Assembly (NCBI RefSeq): GCF_008370255.1
Contig: NZ_SEUI01000004.1
Location: forward strand, 396,262-460,261
Length of the DNA: 64,000 nt
Reading direction: 5' to 3'
DNA from: Pseudoalteromonas sp. FUC4
GTDB lineage: Bacteria; Pseudomonadota; Gammaproteobacteria; Enterobacterales; Alteromonadaceae
Each line of letters begins with the position of its first letter. Within the stretch, counting starts at the first letter, position 1. Position numbers and translations under genes: made by a program. The notes beneath the pieces are model-generated. The model worked only from the letters and a program-made list of their open reading frames with translations, ran no database searches and had not been told where the DNA came from. Shown piece by piece: positions 56,182 to 64,000 of this stretch.

Positions 56182-57417
56182 TTAATTATATTGAAACAGG
56201 TTATCCCAGCGCTCATCCAAAATAGTTTTCGCGTGCTCCAAATTTATTGCGCTATACACATCATTAGTGCTCGTCACTAAGCGCATACGCTCCAACTTTT
56301 CAAGTGCATCGCTAATTTCAAAATCAAGATCGCACTGGTATTTGCTGTTAAACCACGCCTCTATTTGTTCATCAAGCGTTTGGGCGGTTAAGCCGCTTTC
56401 TGATTTTAGTAAAAACGTATAGGCAAGCAGGGCTTCTTTTATGTCTTCTTCTTCGGCGGCGTCTATAAGGGTATGAAAAACACCGGCGTTATTATCGAGG
56501 TTTTTAAAGTAGAGGTTATCGCTAAGCGCTTTCATAAATTTAATTTTACGGTTTTTAAATTTACTCCATTCTTTAAAAATAAAGCTGCCAAATACCCCCA
56601 TACCAATGGCAAAGGTAATAAAGTGTTGTTGTGTCATTTCTACAGCTTCACTTCTAAAACCACCCCAAAAGGCAAACAAAGCAAATAACAATAAAATTGA
56701 TGCGCCAAGCTTAGTAATTAATACCACCGCACCGCCAACTAAAGCCGATGAGCCAATAATCACTTTATCAATAGGGCGCATGCGTACTTCGCTATTAGGA
56801 AATAGCATTTCAAGGTCGGCTTTTGGTACATTTTGAAACAGCTTAACTATGGTCGAGCTTGGCTCGAACCCTAAAGGTGTTTTATTTTTAGCTTCAAAGT
56901 GGGCTTTATCTTTAAAACGAATAAACACCGCAACACGGTCGTAATTAGTAAAGTGCAGCGGCTTTTTACGAAGGCCCCAAAAGCTAGTTATGGTTTCGGT
57001 CAGTTGCGACTCGCCACGGCGATAAAAAACCACTTCTTCAAAGTCGTCAAACTCCACTTCAAGGCGCACTTTAAATAGTGACTCTTCGTTTAATGCATCT
57101 TGTAAATCTTGATTAGTGATCACTTCAAAGTTAGCTGCGTTGAGTACTTTGGCAAAGTCGCGCGCAAATTCACGTTGGCACTGCGCTTTTTGATCGTTTG
57201 AAACCGGCGCTAATGATCGCGTGTCACTATTAGGATCAAAGGGGGCGTAGTTATTTTTAAGCGACTCAAGTGTTGTGTGGTAATCGTAATGAATAAGGCT
57301 TGCTAGTAAATCGCAAAATTGTTTAAACGATGTTTGCTCTATGCTGTTAGTGAGCTCAGCGCTACACATATCAACAATATCTTGTTTTCTAAAGGGAATA
57401 AAACGCGCACTTTGCAT
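56182..57417 (-). CDS. TMEM143-like (DUF3754) membrane protein
   Basis: A 411-residue protein. The soluble N-terminal part includes VVFYRRGESQLTETITSFWG and KKPLHFTNYDRVAVFIRFK, blocks I associate with the TMEM143/DUF3754 family. Two membrane helices follow (about 222-245 and 262-280), then a soluble C-terminal region (about 300-400) with acidic helices. Function is not established in bacteria or eukaryotes. It stands alone. The family is recalled from memory. Confidence 0.75.
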   Translation of the reverse strand: MQSARFIPFRKQDIVDMCSAELTNSIEQTSFKQFCDLLASLIHYDYHTTLESLKNNYAPFDPNSDTRSLAPVSNDQKAQCQREFARDFAKVLNAANFEVITNQDLQDALNEESLFKVRLEVEFDDFEEVVFYRRGESQLTETITSFWGLRKKPLHFTNYDRVAVFIRFKDKAHFEAKNKTPLGFEPSSTIVKLFQNVPKADLEMLFPNSEVRMRPIDKVIIGSSALVGGAVVLITKLGASILLLFALFAFWGGFRSEAVEMTQQHFITFAIGMGVFGSFIFKEWSKFKNRKIKFMKALSDNLYFKNLDNNAGVFHTLIDAAEEEDIKEALLAYTFLLKSESGLTAQTLDEQIEAWFNSKYQCDLDFEISDALEKLERMRLVTSTNDVYSAINLEHAKTILDERWDNLFQYN

Positions 57418-57611
57418 AAGTTTTTAACTGCTTTGGTAGGTATTTAACTGCATTGGCACATAATAAAATATTCTTATGGATATTACTAATTTGTTAACAC
57501 CCTAGGACCTGATAAATTTAGTACACAGTTTTCAGCGTGTATTAACCTAAATATGTAATTATTGGTTTATTGAATACTCTTGTTCTTACTGATAAGTGAA
57601 AAGGATTTACT

Positions 57612-58196
57612 ATGGCCATTCAAAAAAAGCTAAAAGAAAAAACACGTAATTTTATTGACTCTAAGCATATGCTTAGCGGTATTACAGTGGCGTCGTTTTT
57701 AGAGTCAACCATAGTTCCTATTCCACTTGAAGCAGTGCTTGTGCCTCTTATGCAGGCTCGTCGAGAAAAGCTATGGCTGATAGCATTAATGGCGACCTTA
57801 GGCTGCATAGTGGGTGCATTGTTTGGTTATGCATTGGGTTACTATTTATTTGATGCGGTAGGCGATTGGATTATTAATACACTTTCGAGCCCTGAGCAAT
57901 TTGAGAACGTTAAACAAAAAATGCAAGATCAAGGTTTTTGGTTTGTAATAACACTGGGCATTGTGCCCATTCCGTTTCAAATAGCGATGCTCGCAGCAGG
58001 CGCGACTAAGTACTCTATTTGGCTGTTTTTGTTGGCCTCAGGTATTGCGCGTTCAATTCGTTACTTTGGTCTGGCTATTATTGTTTATTATGCAGGTAAT
58101 GAAGCTGAGCGAATTATTAGTAAACATAAAACTAAGGCGATGGTTGGCATTACTATTTTAGTTTTGGGATTGTGGGGACTTAGTACCGTAGTTTAA
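57612..58196 (+). CDS. YqaA/DedA-type membrane protein (VTT domain)
   Basis: A 194-residue membrane protein with a VTT/SNARE-associated domain. About four to five hydrophobic segments are visible, with FLESTIVPIPLEAVLVPLM near 33-51 giving the re-entrant Glu-Pro element, and WFVITLGIVPIPFQIAMLAAG near 108-128 giving the second element. The family includes flippases for undecaprenyl phosphate or phosphatidylethanolamine. AAGGA precedes the ATG by eight bases. Closest to YqaA by size. Confidence 0.85.
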   Translation: MAIQKKLKEKTRNFIDSKHMLSGITVASFLESTIVPIPLEAVLVPLMQARREKLWLIALMATLGCIVGALFGYALGYYLFDAVGDWIINTLSSPEQFENVKQKMQDQGFWFVITLGIVPIPFQIAMLAAGATKYSIWLFLLASGIARSIRYFGLAIIVYYAGNEAERIISKHKTKAMVGITILVLGLWGLSTVV

Positions 58197-58294
58197 GTTT
58201 AAATTTGGGAGTTATTAAGGGTTTCATCTTCGTGGTGGTTTTTATTATTGTGCTATAGTTTTCAAATGAAGTACTGAAAAACCTAGCAATTAAT

Positions 58295-59200
58295 ATGATT
58301 GAAACAGTAAAACTTACCGTTAAACTTTCTAACTTTTATAAAATGCCTTTGATCAATAAAGTTTTAAGTTTAGCTTTATTGATCTATATTGCTATTTTTT
58401 CAGCCTACTCCTTAACTAACTTTCCTCCCTTACAAGTTCAAAGCAATGTGTACGGTTTTACTACCGATTTTATTAATTTAATTGTCATTGTATTTCTGTT
58501 TTGGATGGTTCAATGCTCTGAACTATCTAAACAAGCATATATTTTTTCAAGTTTCGGTTTATTACTATGGAGCATTGGCACCACGGCAGATGTGCTTGAT
58601 GAGTTAGTTGTGCAACCTTACTGGGTAAGTGTTTATTTTGAAGACTTATGTAGAACCAGCGGCATGCTTTTAACTTCTTATGGTTTATTTAAAACTATGC
58701 GCTTTGTACAAAGTATTAATAATAGGTTAGCCGCAGAGTTAATAATAGATGACTTAACTAAAGTGCATAATAGGCGCTATTTTTATCGACATGTTAAAAG
58801 TGCAAACATTGTATCTTATGTTATTTTAATTATTGATATAGACCATTTTAAGTCTATTAATGATGAGTTTGGCCATGATGTGGGCGACTCAATTCTTCAG
58901 CAGTTAGCAACTACATACAATAATGCATTTGAAGGAAGCGCGCAGTTTGCTCGCTTGGGCGGTGAGGAGTTTGGAGGTTATTTACCAACAAGTAATATAG
59001 AGCAAGTTAGTGAGTTTTGTCAGCAATTAATAGACCTTGCGCACACTATTAATGTTAAAAATACGCGCCATTTAACAGTAAGTATTGGCGTAGCAAAACA
59101 AACCCCTAACGAGCCCCTCGATAAAGTCATGAAACGTGCCGATCAAGCTCTATACGTAGCTAAAAAAACAGGTCGGGATCGTTTTGAAGTTGCCCCGTAA
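58295..59200 (+). CDS. Membrane GGDEF diguanylate cyclase
   Basis: A 301-residue protein: three to four hydrophobic segments in residues 1-140, then a GGDEF domain (about 150-300) with DDLTKVHNRRYFYRH, DIDHFKSINDEFGHDVGDS, and RLGGEEFGGY. The active motif is the accepted GGEEF variant. The residues before it (EGSAQFARL) lack an RxxD inhibitory site, so the enzyme may not be subject to product inhibition. The YqaA gene lies 98 bases upstream on the same strand, but with no obvious link. Confidence 0.9.
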   Translation: MIETVKLTVKLSNFYKMPLINKVLSLALLIYIAIFSAYSLTNFPPLQVQSNVYGFTTDFINLIVIVFLFWMVQCSELSKQAYIFSSFGLLLWSIGTTADVLDELVVQPYWVSVYFEDLCRTSGMLLTSYGLFKTMRFVQSINNRLAAELIIDDLTKVHNRRYFYRHVKSANIVSYVILIIDIDHFKSINDEFGHDVGDSILQQLATTYNNAFEGSAQFARLGGEEFGGYLPTSNIEQVSEFCQQLIDLAHTINVKNTRHLTVSIGVAKQTPNEPLDKVMKRADQALYVAKKTGRDRFEVAP

Positions 59201-59364
59201 GCGTTTTTAATTATATAAAAACACGTCCTTATTGTTTGCACATTTACTACACTTTTTAACGTTTTCGTAAGGAAGTGTCAGTGAGGGTAATGCTTTGTAA
59301 ATCATGAAATTAAAATAGAATGTTTGGGTCATAATGGGGATATTAATAATAAGGAATAACCTTA

Positions 59365-60726
59365 ATGACCAACTCCCTTTTAAAAGCTGCATTACCCTTA
59401 AGTCTAATTACTATTTTGTCGGGCTGCGGCTCTGACGATAGCTCAAGCTCTACAGGTTACATCCAATTGTATAACGGCTCTTACAATAGCCCATACACAC
59501 GTTTGTTTGTTGAAGAAACAGAACGTTCAGGCGCTGATTTTGCTGATGTAACTACTCGCCATAACTACAGCACAGACACTTATGATGTAAGTTTTGAGTA
59601 CCTAGATGCTAACGACAGCTATATAACAATTAGCGATCAAGAAATTTCTATTAAGGGTGACAAAACACAGTTAATAGTAATGAGTGGTAACTTTGATGAG
59701 CCTACATTTACAGAGCTTAGCGTACCTATTACAAGCGATACGGGTGAGTTTAACTTAGGGTTTTATAATATTGCAGGAGAGGACACTAACTACGATATTT
59801 ACTTAGCAACTGATGATGGTGTATTTGAAAGCGCGACACTTTTCTCATCAGCTCAATATTTAAGTGAGTTAGATCTGCAAAGCGTTGATGAAGGTTATTA
59901 CACTATTTACATAACAGAAGCGGGCAGCAGTGATGTTGTGTACGAGTCGTCATCTGTTTATTTATACGACGAAGCAAGCTATGTAGCAATGATCCGCCCA
60001 AGTTATGCAACGGAAGAAGGCGGTATTACGCTTGATGTAGTAACCGATAATAACTACGTTACTGAGCTTAAACACCAATCTGCCTTGGGGCAATTACGTT
60101 TTATAAATACAGTTGATGATTATTCGCCAGTGAGCTTTAGTACTACACGCGGCACGACTGTAAATAAAACAAATACAGTAGTAAGTGACTCGTATACTGA
60201 CTACGTTGAGCTTTCGCCTAATAGTTATAGCATTGCTATGTATGATGAAGAAGGCACCAAACTCGCTGATAACTTTTTAATGACGCTAGAGCGCGAGCAA
60301 AGCGCTGTGGGTATTTTTTATAACGACGTTGATAACGGCTTACGAATGATGAGCGTTGAAGAAAACTTAACACCAAGTAGCTACAGTCATACGGTATCGG
60401 TTGTAAACCTAATTGAAAGCTACGCAGGGCAGTCGGTTTCAGATGTTGATGTATACTTTACTCTTAACGGCGAAACAGTAGACGACACCAGTAACGTAGT
60501 TGACGGGCTTGATAAGTATGACCAAGAAGAGCAAGTTGTAGATAACCAAGTCTACACTGTTTATGCTGTATATGAAGATAACGGTCAGCAAATTGTGCTT
60601 ATTCAACAAAGCGATATGGACTTTACACAAGAGGGTAACTACATATTGATTTTAGAGCATGATGAAACAACAAGCTCAGGTTATAAAATGACCCTAGAGC
60701 GCACTATTACCGATAGTATTGAATAA
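59365..60726 (+). CDS. Acidic DUF4397-like lipoprotein
   Basis: A 453-residue lipoprotein (lipobox LSGC, Cys21). The mature chain is Asp/Glu/Ser/Thr rich and beta-strand rich. It seems to hold several repeated modules of the DUF4397 type: IQLYNGSYNSPYTRLFVEE near 32, FNLGFYNIAGEDTNYDIYLA near 126 and GQLRFINTVDDYSPVSF near 235, each starting with an [FI]-x-[NY] surface strand and ending in a Tyr-rich strand such as YYTIYITEAG. A surface or periplasmic role is inferred. AAGGA precedes the ATG. A terminator follows. Confidence 0.72.
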   Translation: MTNSLLKAALPLSLITILSGCGSDDSSSSTGYIQLYNGSYNSPYTRLFVEETERSGADFADVTTRHNYSTDTYDVSFEYLDANDSYITISDQEISIKGDKTQLIVMSGNFDEPTFTELSVPITSDTGEFNLGFYNIAGEDTNYDIYLATDDGVFESATLFSSAQYLSELDLQSVDEGYYTIYITEAGSSDVVYESSSVYLYDEASYVAMIRPSYATEEGGITLDVVTDNNYVTELKHQSALGQLRFINTVDDYSPVSFSTTRGTTVNKTNTVVSDSYTDYVELSPNSYSIAMYDEEGTKLADNFLMTLEREQSAVGIFYNDVDNGLRMMSVEENLTPSSYSHTVSVVNLIESYAGQSVSDVDVYFTLNGETVDDTSNVVDGLDKYDQEEQVVDNQVYTVYAVYEDNGQQIVLIQQSDMDFTQEGNYILILEHDETTSSGYKMTLERTITDSIE

Positions 60727-60748
60727 ATTTACATATTTTAAGTAGTTT

Positions 60749-60783
60749 AAAGCCTAAACGCCTACAAGCGCTTAGGCTTTTTT
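60749..60783 (+). terminator. Terminator after the DUF4397-like gene
   Basis: AAAGCCTAA and TTAGGCTTT with an internal CGC/GCG pairing, followed by Ts, 23 bases past the stop. Confidence 0.82.
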
Positions 60784-60853
60784 ATCGAACAAAATTTACC
60801 TACTTATTAATAATTAGGTACACTCAGGGCATAATAATTAATAAGAGTGTGCC

Positions 60854-63511
60854 ATGGATGATTTAGTTGGGTTAGCCGTTATCGTAATACTGGTTGTAGT
60901 TGGCGGTGCTATTTGCGGCTTAATAGCGCTAGTGCAGTTAAATGGATTAAAACAAGAAGTTGCTGTTTTAAGGGCCAAAGTAACACACTTACAAACACAT
61001 AAACCGATATCGCAAAGTGAACCTCAAAGTGGAGCATCTACGGCTCAGGCAGCGCTTTCAAGAACAGAGCCTATTGCTCATAAAGCACAGTCAAACTTAA
61101 CGTCCCAAAATGCGTCGCCACCTGTAATAAATCAGCTATCAGCGCCTCCTAAAAAAGCCAAACCAGCTGAAGCATCAGCCATAGCATTACTATTTAATAA
61201 ATTGCGCGCAGGGTTTGAAGAGAACTGGATGACCTGGATAGGCGCAATAGCGCTTGCGTTTGGGGGCATATTTTTAACTAAATACAGTCTAGAAGCGGGG
61301 TTACTATCGCCTGTAATGAGGCTAAGTTTAGGCGGCTTATTTGGGCTTGGCCTAATTGCAGCCGCGGCTTATTTACACCATAAACGCATTGTATTTGAAG
61401 GCTTTAATAATTATATACCCGCAGCGCTTGCAAGCGGCGGGTTTATTACCTGTTTTGCTTTAACGCTTTTAGCTTACAGTAGCTACGGTATGCTTAGCCC
61501 TACCGTAGCATTTTTTGCACTGGCAGTTATTGCAATTAGCGCAAGTGCTATGGCGCTTAGGTTAGGCCCATTATTAGCCGTGCTTGGTATTATTGGTGCT
61601 TACAGCGTACCAATATGGGTTAATACAGGCAGCGGTAACTTGTTTGCGTTATTTATGTATGTTGGTTTTGTAAGTTTGTCAGCTGCGTTAGTTGCACATA
61701 AAGTACAGCGAGCTTGGTTGTGGTATTTATTATGGGCAGGGCACATTGGCTGGTATTTAGTTGGTTTTACATTACTTAAAATTAATACCGTTTGGTTAAT
61801 GGGGGCATTTGCTTTACTTAGTATTGTAGGGTTAATTGCTATACCGCGCTTAGGTCTAAAACTGAATGTTATTGAACATCGCCCGCACAGTTTAAAACGC
61901 TTAATTAAAGTGCTTCCAGATCATGCATTATTATTCGCTTTTATGGCGCCCTTAATATTTACCATGCTCATAAGTCACTTTGATATGCAATGGCAAACAA
62001 TCGGCGTGTTAAGTATTGTATTGGTGCTGTTTTTAGTCCTTAAAAATAGCCGTTGGGATATTTGGCAGGGCGTAGCGTTAGTTATTTCAGTACTATTAGT
62101 GATAAGCGCTGAGCGCACGCATCTTTCGCCAAATCTATTTGATGACGCACTCTTTATATTCAAAAATGAGTATGGTTTGGGTTTATTACTCGGATTGTTA
62201 CTTACCGCTTTTGGGCTTTATTACGGTAAAAAACAGATTAAGCGTTTAGCGTTTCATATTACGGGAGCATTTAGTGCATTTGTAATGATAGCTACTTTAT
62301 ATACGCTTATTCCTAATTCTGCGTTAAGTACTGCATACCCACTTTGGGCCGTTGTATTGTTTGTAGTGGCCGCTATTTTAATAAAGTGTGCGCAGCATCT
62401 CGCGCAACATAGTACAACGCTATTTCAGCGTTTTACTTATTGGGTAGGCGCTAATGCCAATATTACGTTAGCAATTACCATGCTATTAAGTGACAGCGGC
62501 CTAACCATTGCACTTGCTGTACAAGTATTACTTATAAGCGTACTTATTAAACGCTATAGCGTGCCTATGCCGCATTGGCCTATAAAAGCCTTGGTTGCTG
62601 CGTTATTAATGCGCTTAACGCTTGCGCCTTGGACGCCAAGTTACGATGCACTTACGGTATTTGGTTTGCATTGGAGTATTGTGGTTTACCCGTTATGTAT
62701 CGCGTTATTTTTTGTCGCAGCTAAGTGCTTTGACTCATCAAAACTAAAAATATGGCTCGAAGGTGCAGCCCTTCATTGTTTAGCGCTTTTTATTACTACC
62801 GAAACAAGTTATCAGTTAGTAGGGCATTATCCGCAATTTGATTCACTTAACTTTTACGAACAAATACTCCTTACCTGTAACTGGCTAGCATTAGGGTGCG
62901 TGTACTCACACAGAGCAAAGCTTGCCGGTGCTTTAGCTAAGTTATACCAAGTGGCGGGTTTTGCACTTGCAGGGTTAGCAGGGCTTTTTGCTATTAAAAC
63001 GCTGCTTGACGATAACCCATTATTTGAATCACTTTACATAGGTGAGTTGCCAATATTTAACTGGTTATTACTATTGTGGTTAGTACCTGCAGGATTAACG
63101 CTTTGGCTGGCCAAGCTTGTAAAACCAATAAATGCTAAAGCTACGCCATTTATATTGGCCGTTGCAGGTGGCTTTATATTATTGGCAATAAACAGCTTTA
63201 TTCGCCAATATTGGCAAGGTCCTTACATATACTTATCAAAAGGGGCGAGCAATGCAGAGCTTTATAGCTACTCTGTTATTTGGTTAGTATTGGGTGCGGG
63301 TATTGTTATTTTTGGTCATTTAAAAAATCAATTATTAATACAAAAAGTAGGCCTAGGCATACTAGCTGCAGTTATTGTTAAAGTATTTTTAATTGATATG
63401 GCTAACTTGGAGGGCTTACTTAAAGCGCTTTCGTTTATTGGATTAGGGCTTTCGTTGGTTGGGTTAAGTTGGTTGTTCCAAAAGCTTAGAAGCCGAGTAA
63501 ATCCAGTTTAA
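60854..63511 (+). CDS. DUF2339 multi-pass membrane protein
   Basis: An 885-residue protein with an N-terminal membrane helix (about 5-28), a coiled-coil stretch LNGLKQEVAVLRAKVTHLQT near 31-50, a Ser/Ala/Pro linker (about 52-110), and then about 20 or more hydrophobic helices to the C-terminus. The start of the membrane core, WMTWIGAIALAFGGIFLTKY (about 125-144), is the DUF2339 signature. The function is unknown. Despite its size there is one reading frame with no break. It lies between two terminators and stands alone. Confidence 0.85.
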   Translation: MDDLVGLAVIVILVVVGGAICGLIALVQLNGLKQEVAVLRAKVTHLQTHKPISQSEPQSGASTAQAALSRTEPIAHKAQSNLTSQNASPPVINQLSAPPKKAKPAEASAIALLFNKLRAGFEENWMTWIGAIALAFGGIFLTKYSLEAGLLSPVMRLSLGGLFGLGLIAAAAYLHHKRIVFEGFNNYIPAALASGGFITCFALTLLAYSSYGMLSPTVAFFALAVIAISASAMALRLGPLLAVLGIIGAYSVPIWVNTGSGNLFALFMYVGFVSLSAALVAHKVQRAWLWYLLWAGHIGWYLVGFTLLKINTVWLMGAFALLSIVGLIAIPRLGLKLNVIEHRPHSLKRLIKVLPDHALLFAFMAPLIFTMLISHFDMQWQTIGVLSIVLVLFLVLKNSRWDIWQGVALVISVLLVISAERTHLSPNLFDDALFIFKNEYGLGLLLGLLLTAFGLYYGKKQIKRLAFHITGAFSAFVMIATLYTLIPNSALSTAYPLWAVVLFVVAAILIKCAQHLAQHSTTLFQRFTYWVGANANITLAITMLLSDSGLTIALAVQVLLISVLIKRYSVPMPHWPIKALVAALLMRLTLAPWTPSYDALTVFGLHWSIVVYPLCIALFFVAAKCFDSSKLKIWLEGAALHCLALFITTETSYQLVGHYPQFDSLNFYEQILLTCNWLALGCVYSHRAKLAGALAKLYQVAGFALAGLAGLFAIKTLLDDNPLFESLYIGELPIFNWLLLLWLVPAGLTLWLAKLVKPINAKATPFILAVAGGFILLAINSFIRQYWQGPYIYLSKGASNAELYSYSVIWLVLGAGIVIFGHLKNQLLIQKVGLGILAAVIVKVFLIDMANLEGLLKALSFIGLGLSLVGLSWLFQKLRSRVNPV

Positions 63512-63533
63512 CTTTATAAACACTTTATAAAGC

Positions 63534-63561
63534 AAAGCCCAGTGAAAATACTGGGCTTTTT
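63534..63561 (+). terminator. Terminator after the DUF2339 gene
   Basis: AAAGCCCAGT and ACTGGGCTTT around GAAAAT, followed by a T-run, 22 bases after the stop. Confidence 0.88.
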
Positions 63562-63590
63562 GTTTTACGCTATTACTTGATAGCTTTTAA

Positions 63591-63624
63591 CTAGAACACT
63601 TTTTACTAGATCACTTTTTACTAG
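63591..63624. repeat. 15-base tandem repeat
   Basis: CTAGAACACTTTTTA and CTAGATCACTTTTTA are adjacent and differ at one base; a third CTAG follows. They lie just after the stop of the partial response-regulator gene. Role unknown; may simply be slippage-born. Confidence 0.6.
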
Positions 63625-63628
63625 CTTA

Positions 63629-64000
63629 TTATGTACTGTGATTAAGCAGTGCCTTTAGTTTACCCGGTTTAATTGGCTTACTTAAATAATGAATATTAGC
63701 GGCTTTGGTTTCTTGTTTAAGCTCTGTGTCGCGCACTGCGGTAATTAAAATAGCAGGTACTTGGCTTTGCCAAATTTCGCGCAGGGTTTTAATGAGCGTT
63801 ATCCCATCGCAGTCGCTACCTAATTGATAGTCCATTAAAATAACATCGGGTGCAGCGTTTTGCTTAGCATGCGCTAGTACATTACCTACGTTATCAAACA
63901 GGGTGTAATTAGCTTGCCACTTTTTAAGTAAGCTTGCCATTGCTGCTAAATTTTCAGGGTCGTCGTCTACGGCAACAATATTAATTGCTGCGCGGTTTTC
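63629..64000 (-). CDS. Response-regulator receiver domain at the end of a longer protein (cut by window edge)
   Basis: The last 123 codons of a minus-strand gene that runs beyond base 64000; the frame stays open to the edge. It holds a receiver domain: VAVDDDPENLAAMASLL with the acidic pocket, the phospho-acceptor Asp in VILMDYQLGSDCDGI, AILITAV, and the conserved Lys in YLSKPIKPGKLKALL. No output domain follows, so this is either a C-terminal receiver of a hybrid histidine kinase, as the DYQLG form suggests, or a stand-alone receiver. Upstream sequence is needed to decide. Confidence 0.82.
   Translation of the reverse strand, partial: ENRAAINIVAVDDDPENLAAMASLLKKWQANYTLFDNVGNVLAHAKQNAAPDVILMDYQLGSDCDGITLIKTLREIWQSQVPAILITAVRDTELKQETKAANIHYLSKPIKPGKLKALLNHST

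Noticed and set aside
59207..59392. 61-codon minus-strand frame between the GGDEF gene and the lipoprotein gene
   Set aside because: It overlaps the lipoprotein promoter and start, has no ribosome binding site and no recognisable features.

Overview
This 64 kb window is chromosomal DNA of a marine gammaproteobacterium, most probably Pseudoalteromonas or a close relative in the Alteromonadales. The reasons are the AT-rich base composition, the conserved lptFG / pepA-holC-valS block, the mix of families (ornithine-lipid synthase OlsF, family 7 alginate lyase, DUF6515, DUF2960, TMEM143-like and DUF2339 proteins), and a dispersed intergenic repeat whose ends read TATACCAAT...ATTGGTATA. The genus is inferred from family content and not from a marker gene. 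I see no prophage, transposase, integrase, CRISPR array or plasmid gene. Coding density is high and genes change strand every few kilobases.

Layout. 1-4585: end of alanine racemase, a DUF2960 protein, a probable thiamine-salvage cassette (thiamine-binding-like protein, PnuC-type permease, sugar-kinase-like thiamine kinase), a small HTH protein, tRNA-Arg(CCG), and a DinB-like/NRDE pair. 4587-9795: bifunctional ornithine lipid synthase, an HD-GYP c-di-GMP phosphodiesterase, a small Cys-rich membrane protein and a FadL-type porin. 9833-17917: valS, holC and pepA on the minus strand, divergent from lptF-lptG, then an RDD membrane protein. 18087-22009: two related basic secreted proteins, an Old Yellow Enzyme reductase and its divergent LysR regulator. 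22142-29805: a five-gene overlapping operon encoding a tripartite RND efflux pump with its own response regulator and histidine kinase. 29960-34080: PDZ protein, metallo-beta-lactamase-fold enzyme, propionyl-CoA synthetase and a Nudix hydrolase.

34081-41119: alginate lyase lipoprotein, periplasmic solute-binding-type protein, AraC regulator, SRPBCC plus sterol-desaturase-like pair, two mutually related small membrane proteins, a VOC protein and an integral membrane protein. 41122-45871: 7TM-GGDEF cyclase, a YqhC-like AraC regulator divergent from a YqhD-like aldehyde reductase, a repeat element and a DoxX protein. 45891-49917: beta-galactosidase LacZ with a divergent AraC regulator. 49998-56159: a His-rich small protein followed by a CzcCBA-type heavy-metal efflux operon. 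56182-64000: TMEM143-like protein, YqaA/DedA-type membrane protein, GGDEF protein, acidic DUF4397-like lipoprotein, large DUF2339 membrane protein, and the end of a response-regulator-containing protein cut by the window edge.

Recurring themes are envelope biology (LptFG, OlsF, FadL, two RND pumps), c-di-GMP turnover (one phosphodiesterase and two cyclases), polysaccharide/sugar use (PL7, LacZ) and local regulators transcribed divergently from their likely targets. The features most worth a second look are the dispersed repeat family, the pair of mutually homologous small membrane proteins, the candidate response-regulator site ahead of the RND operon, the DUF6515 paralogues that share promoter and leader, and the strong inverted repeat just ahead of lptF. 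Where a conventional start codon and ribosome binding site argued for it, starts were placed downstream of the longest reading frame.
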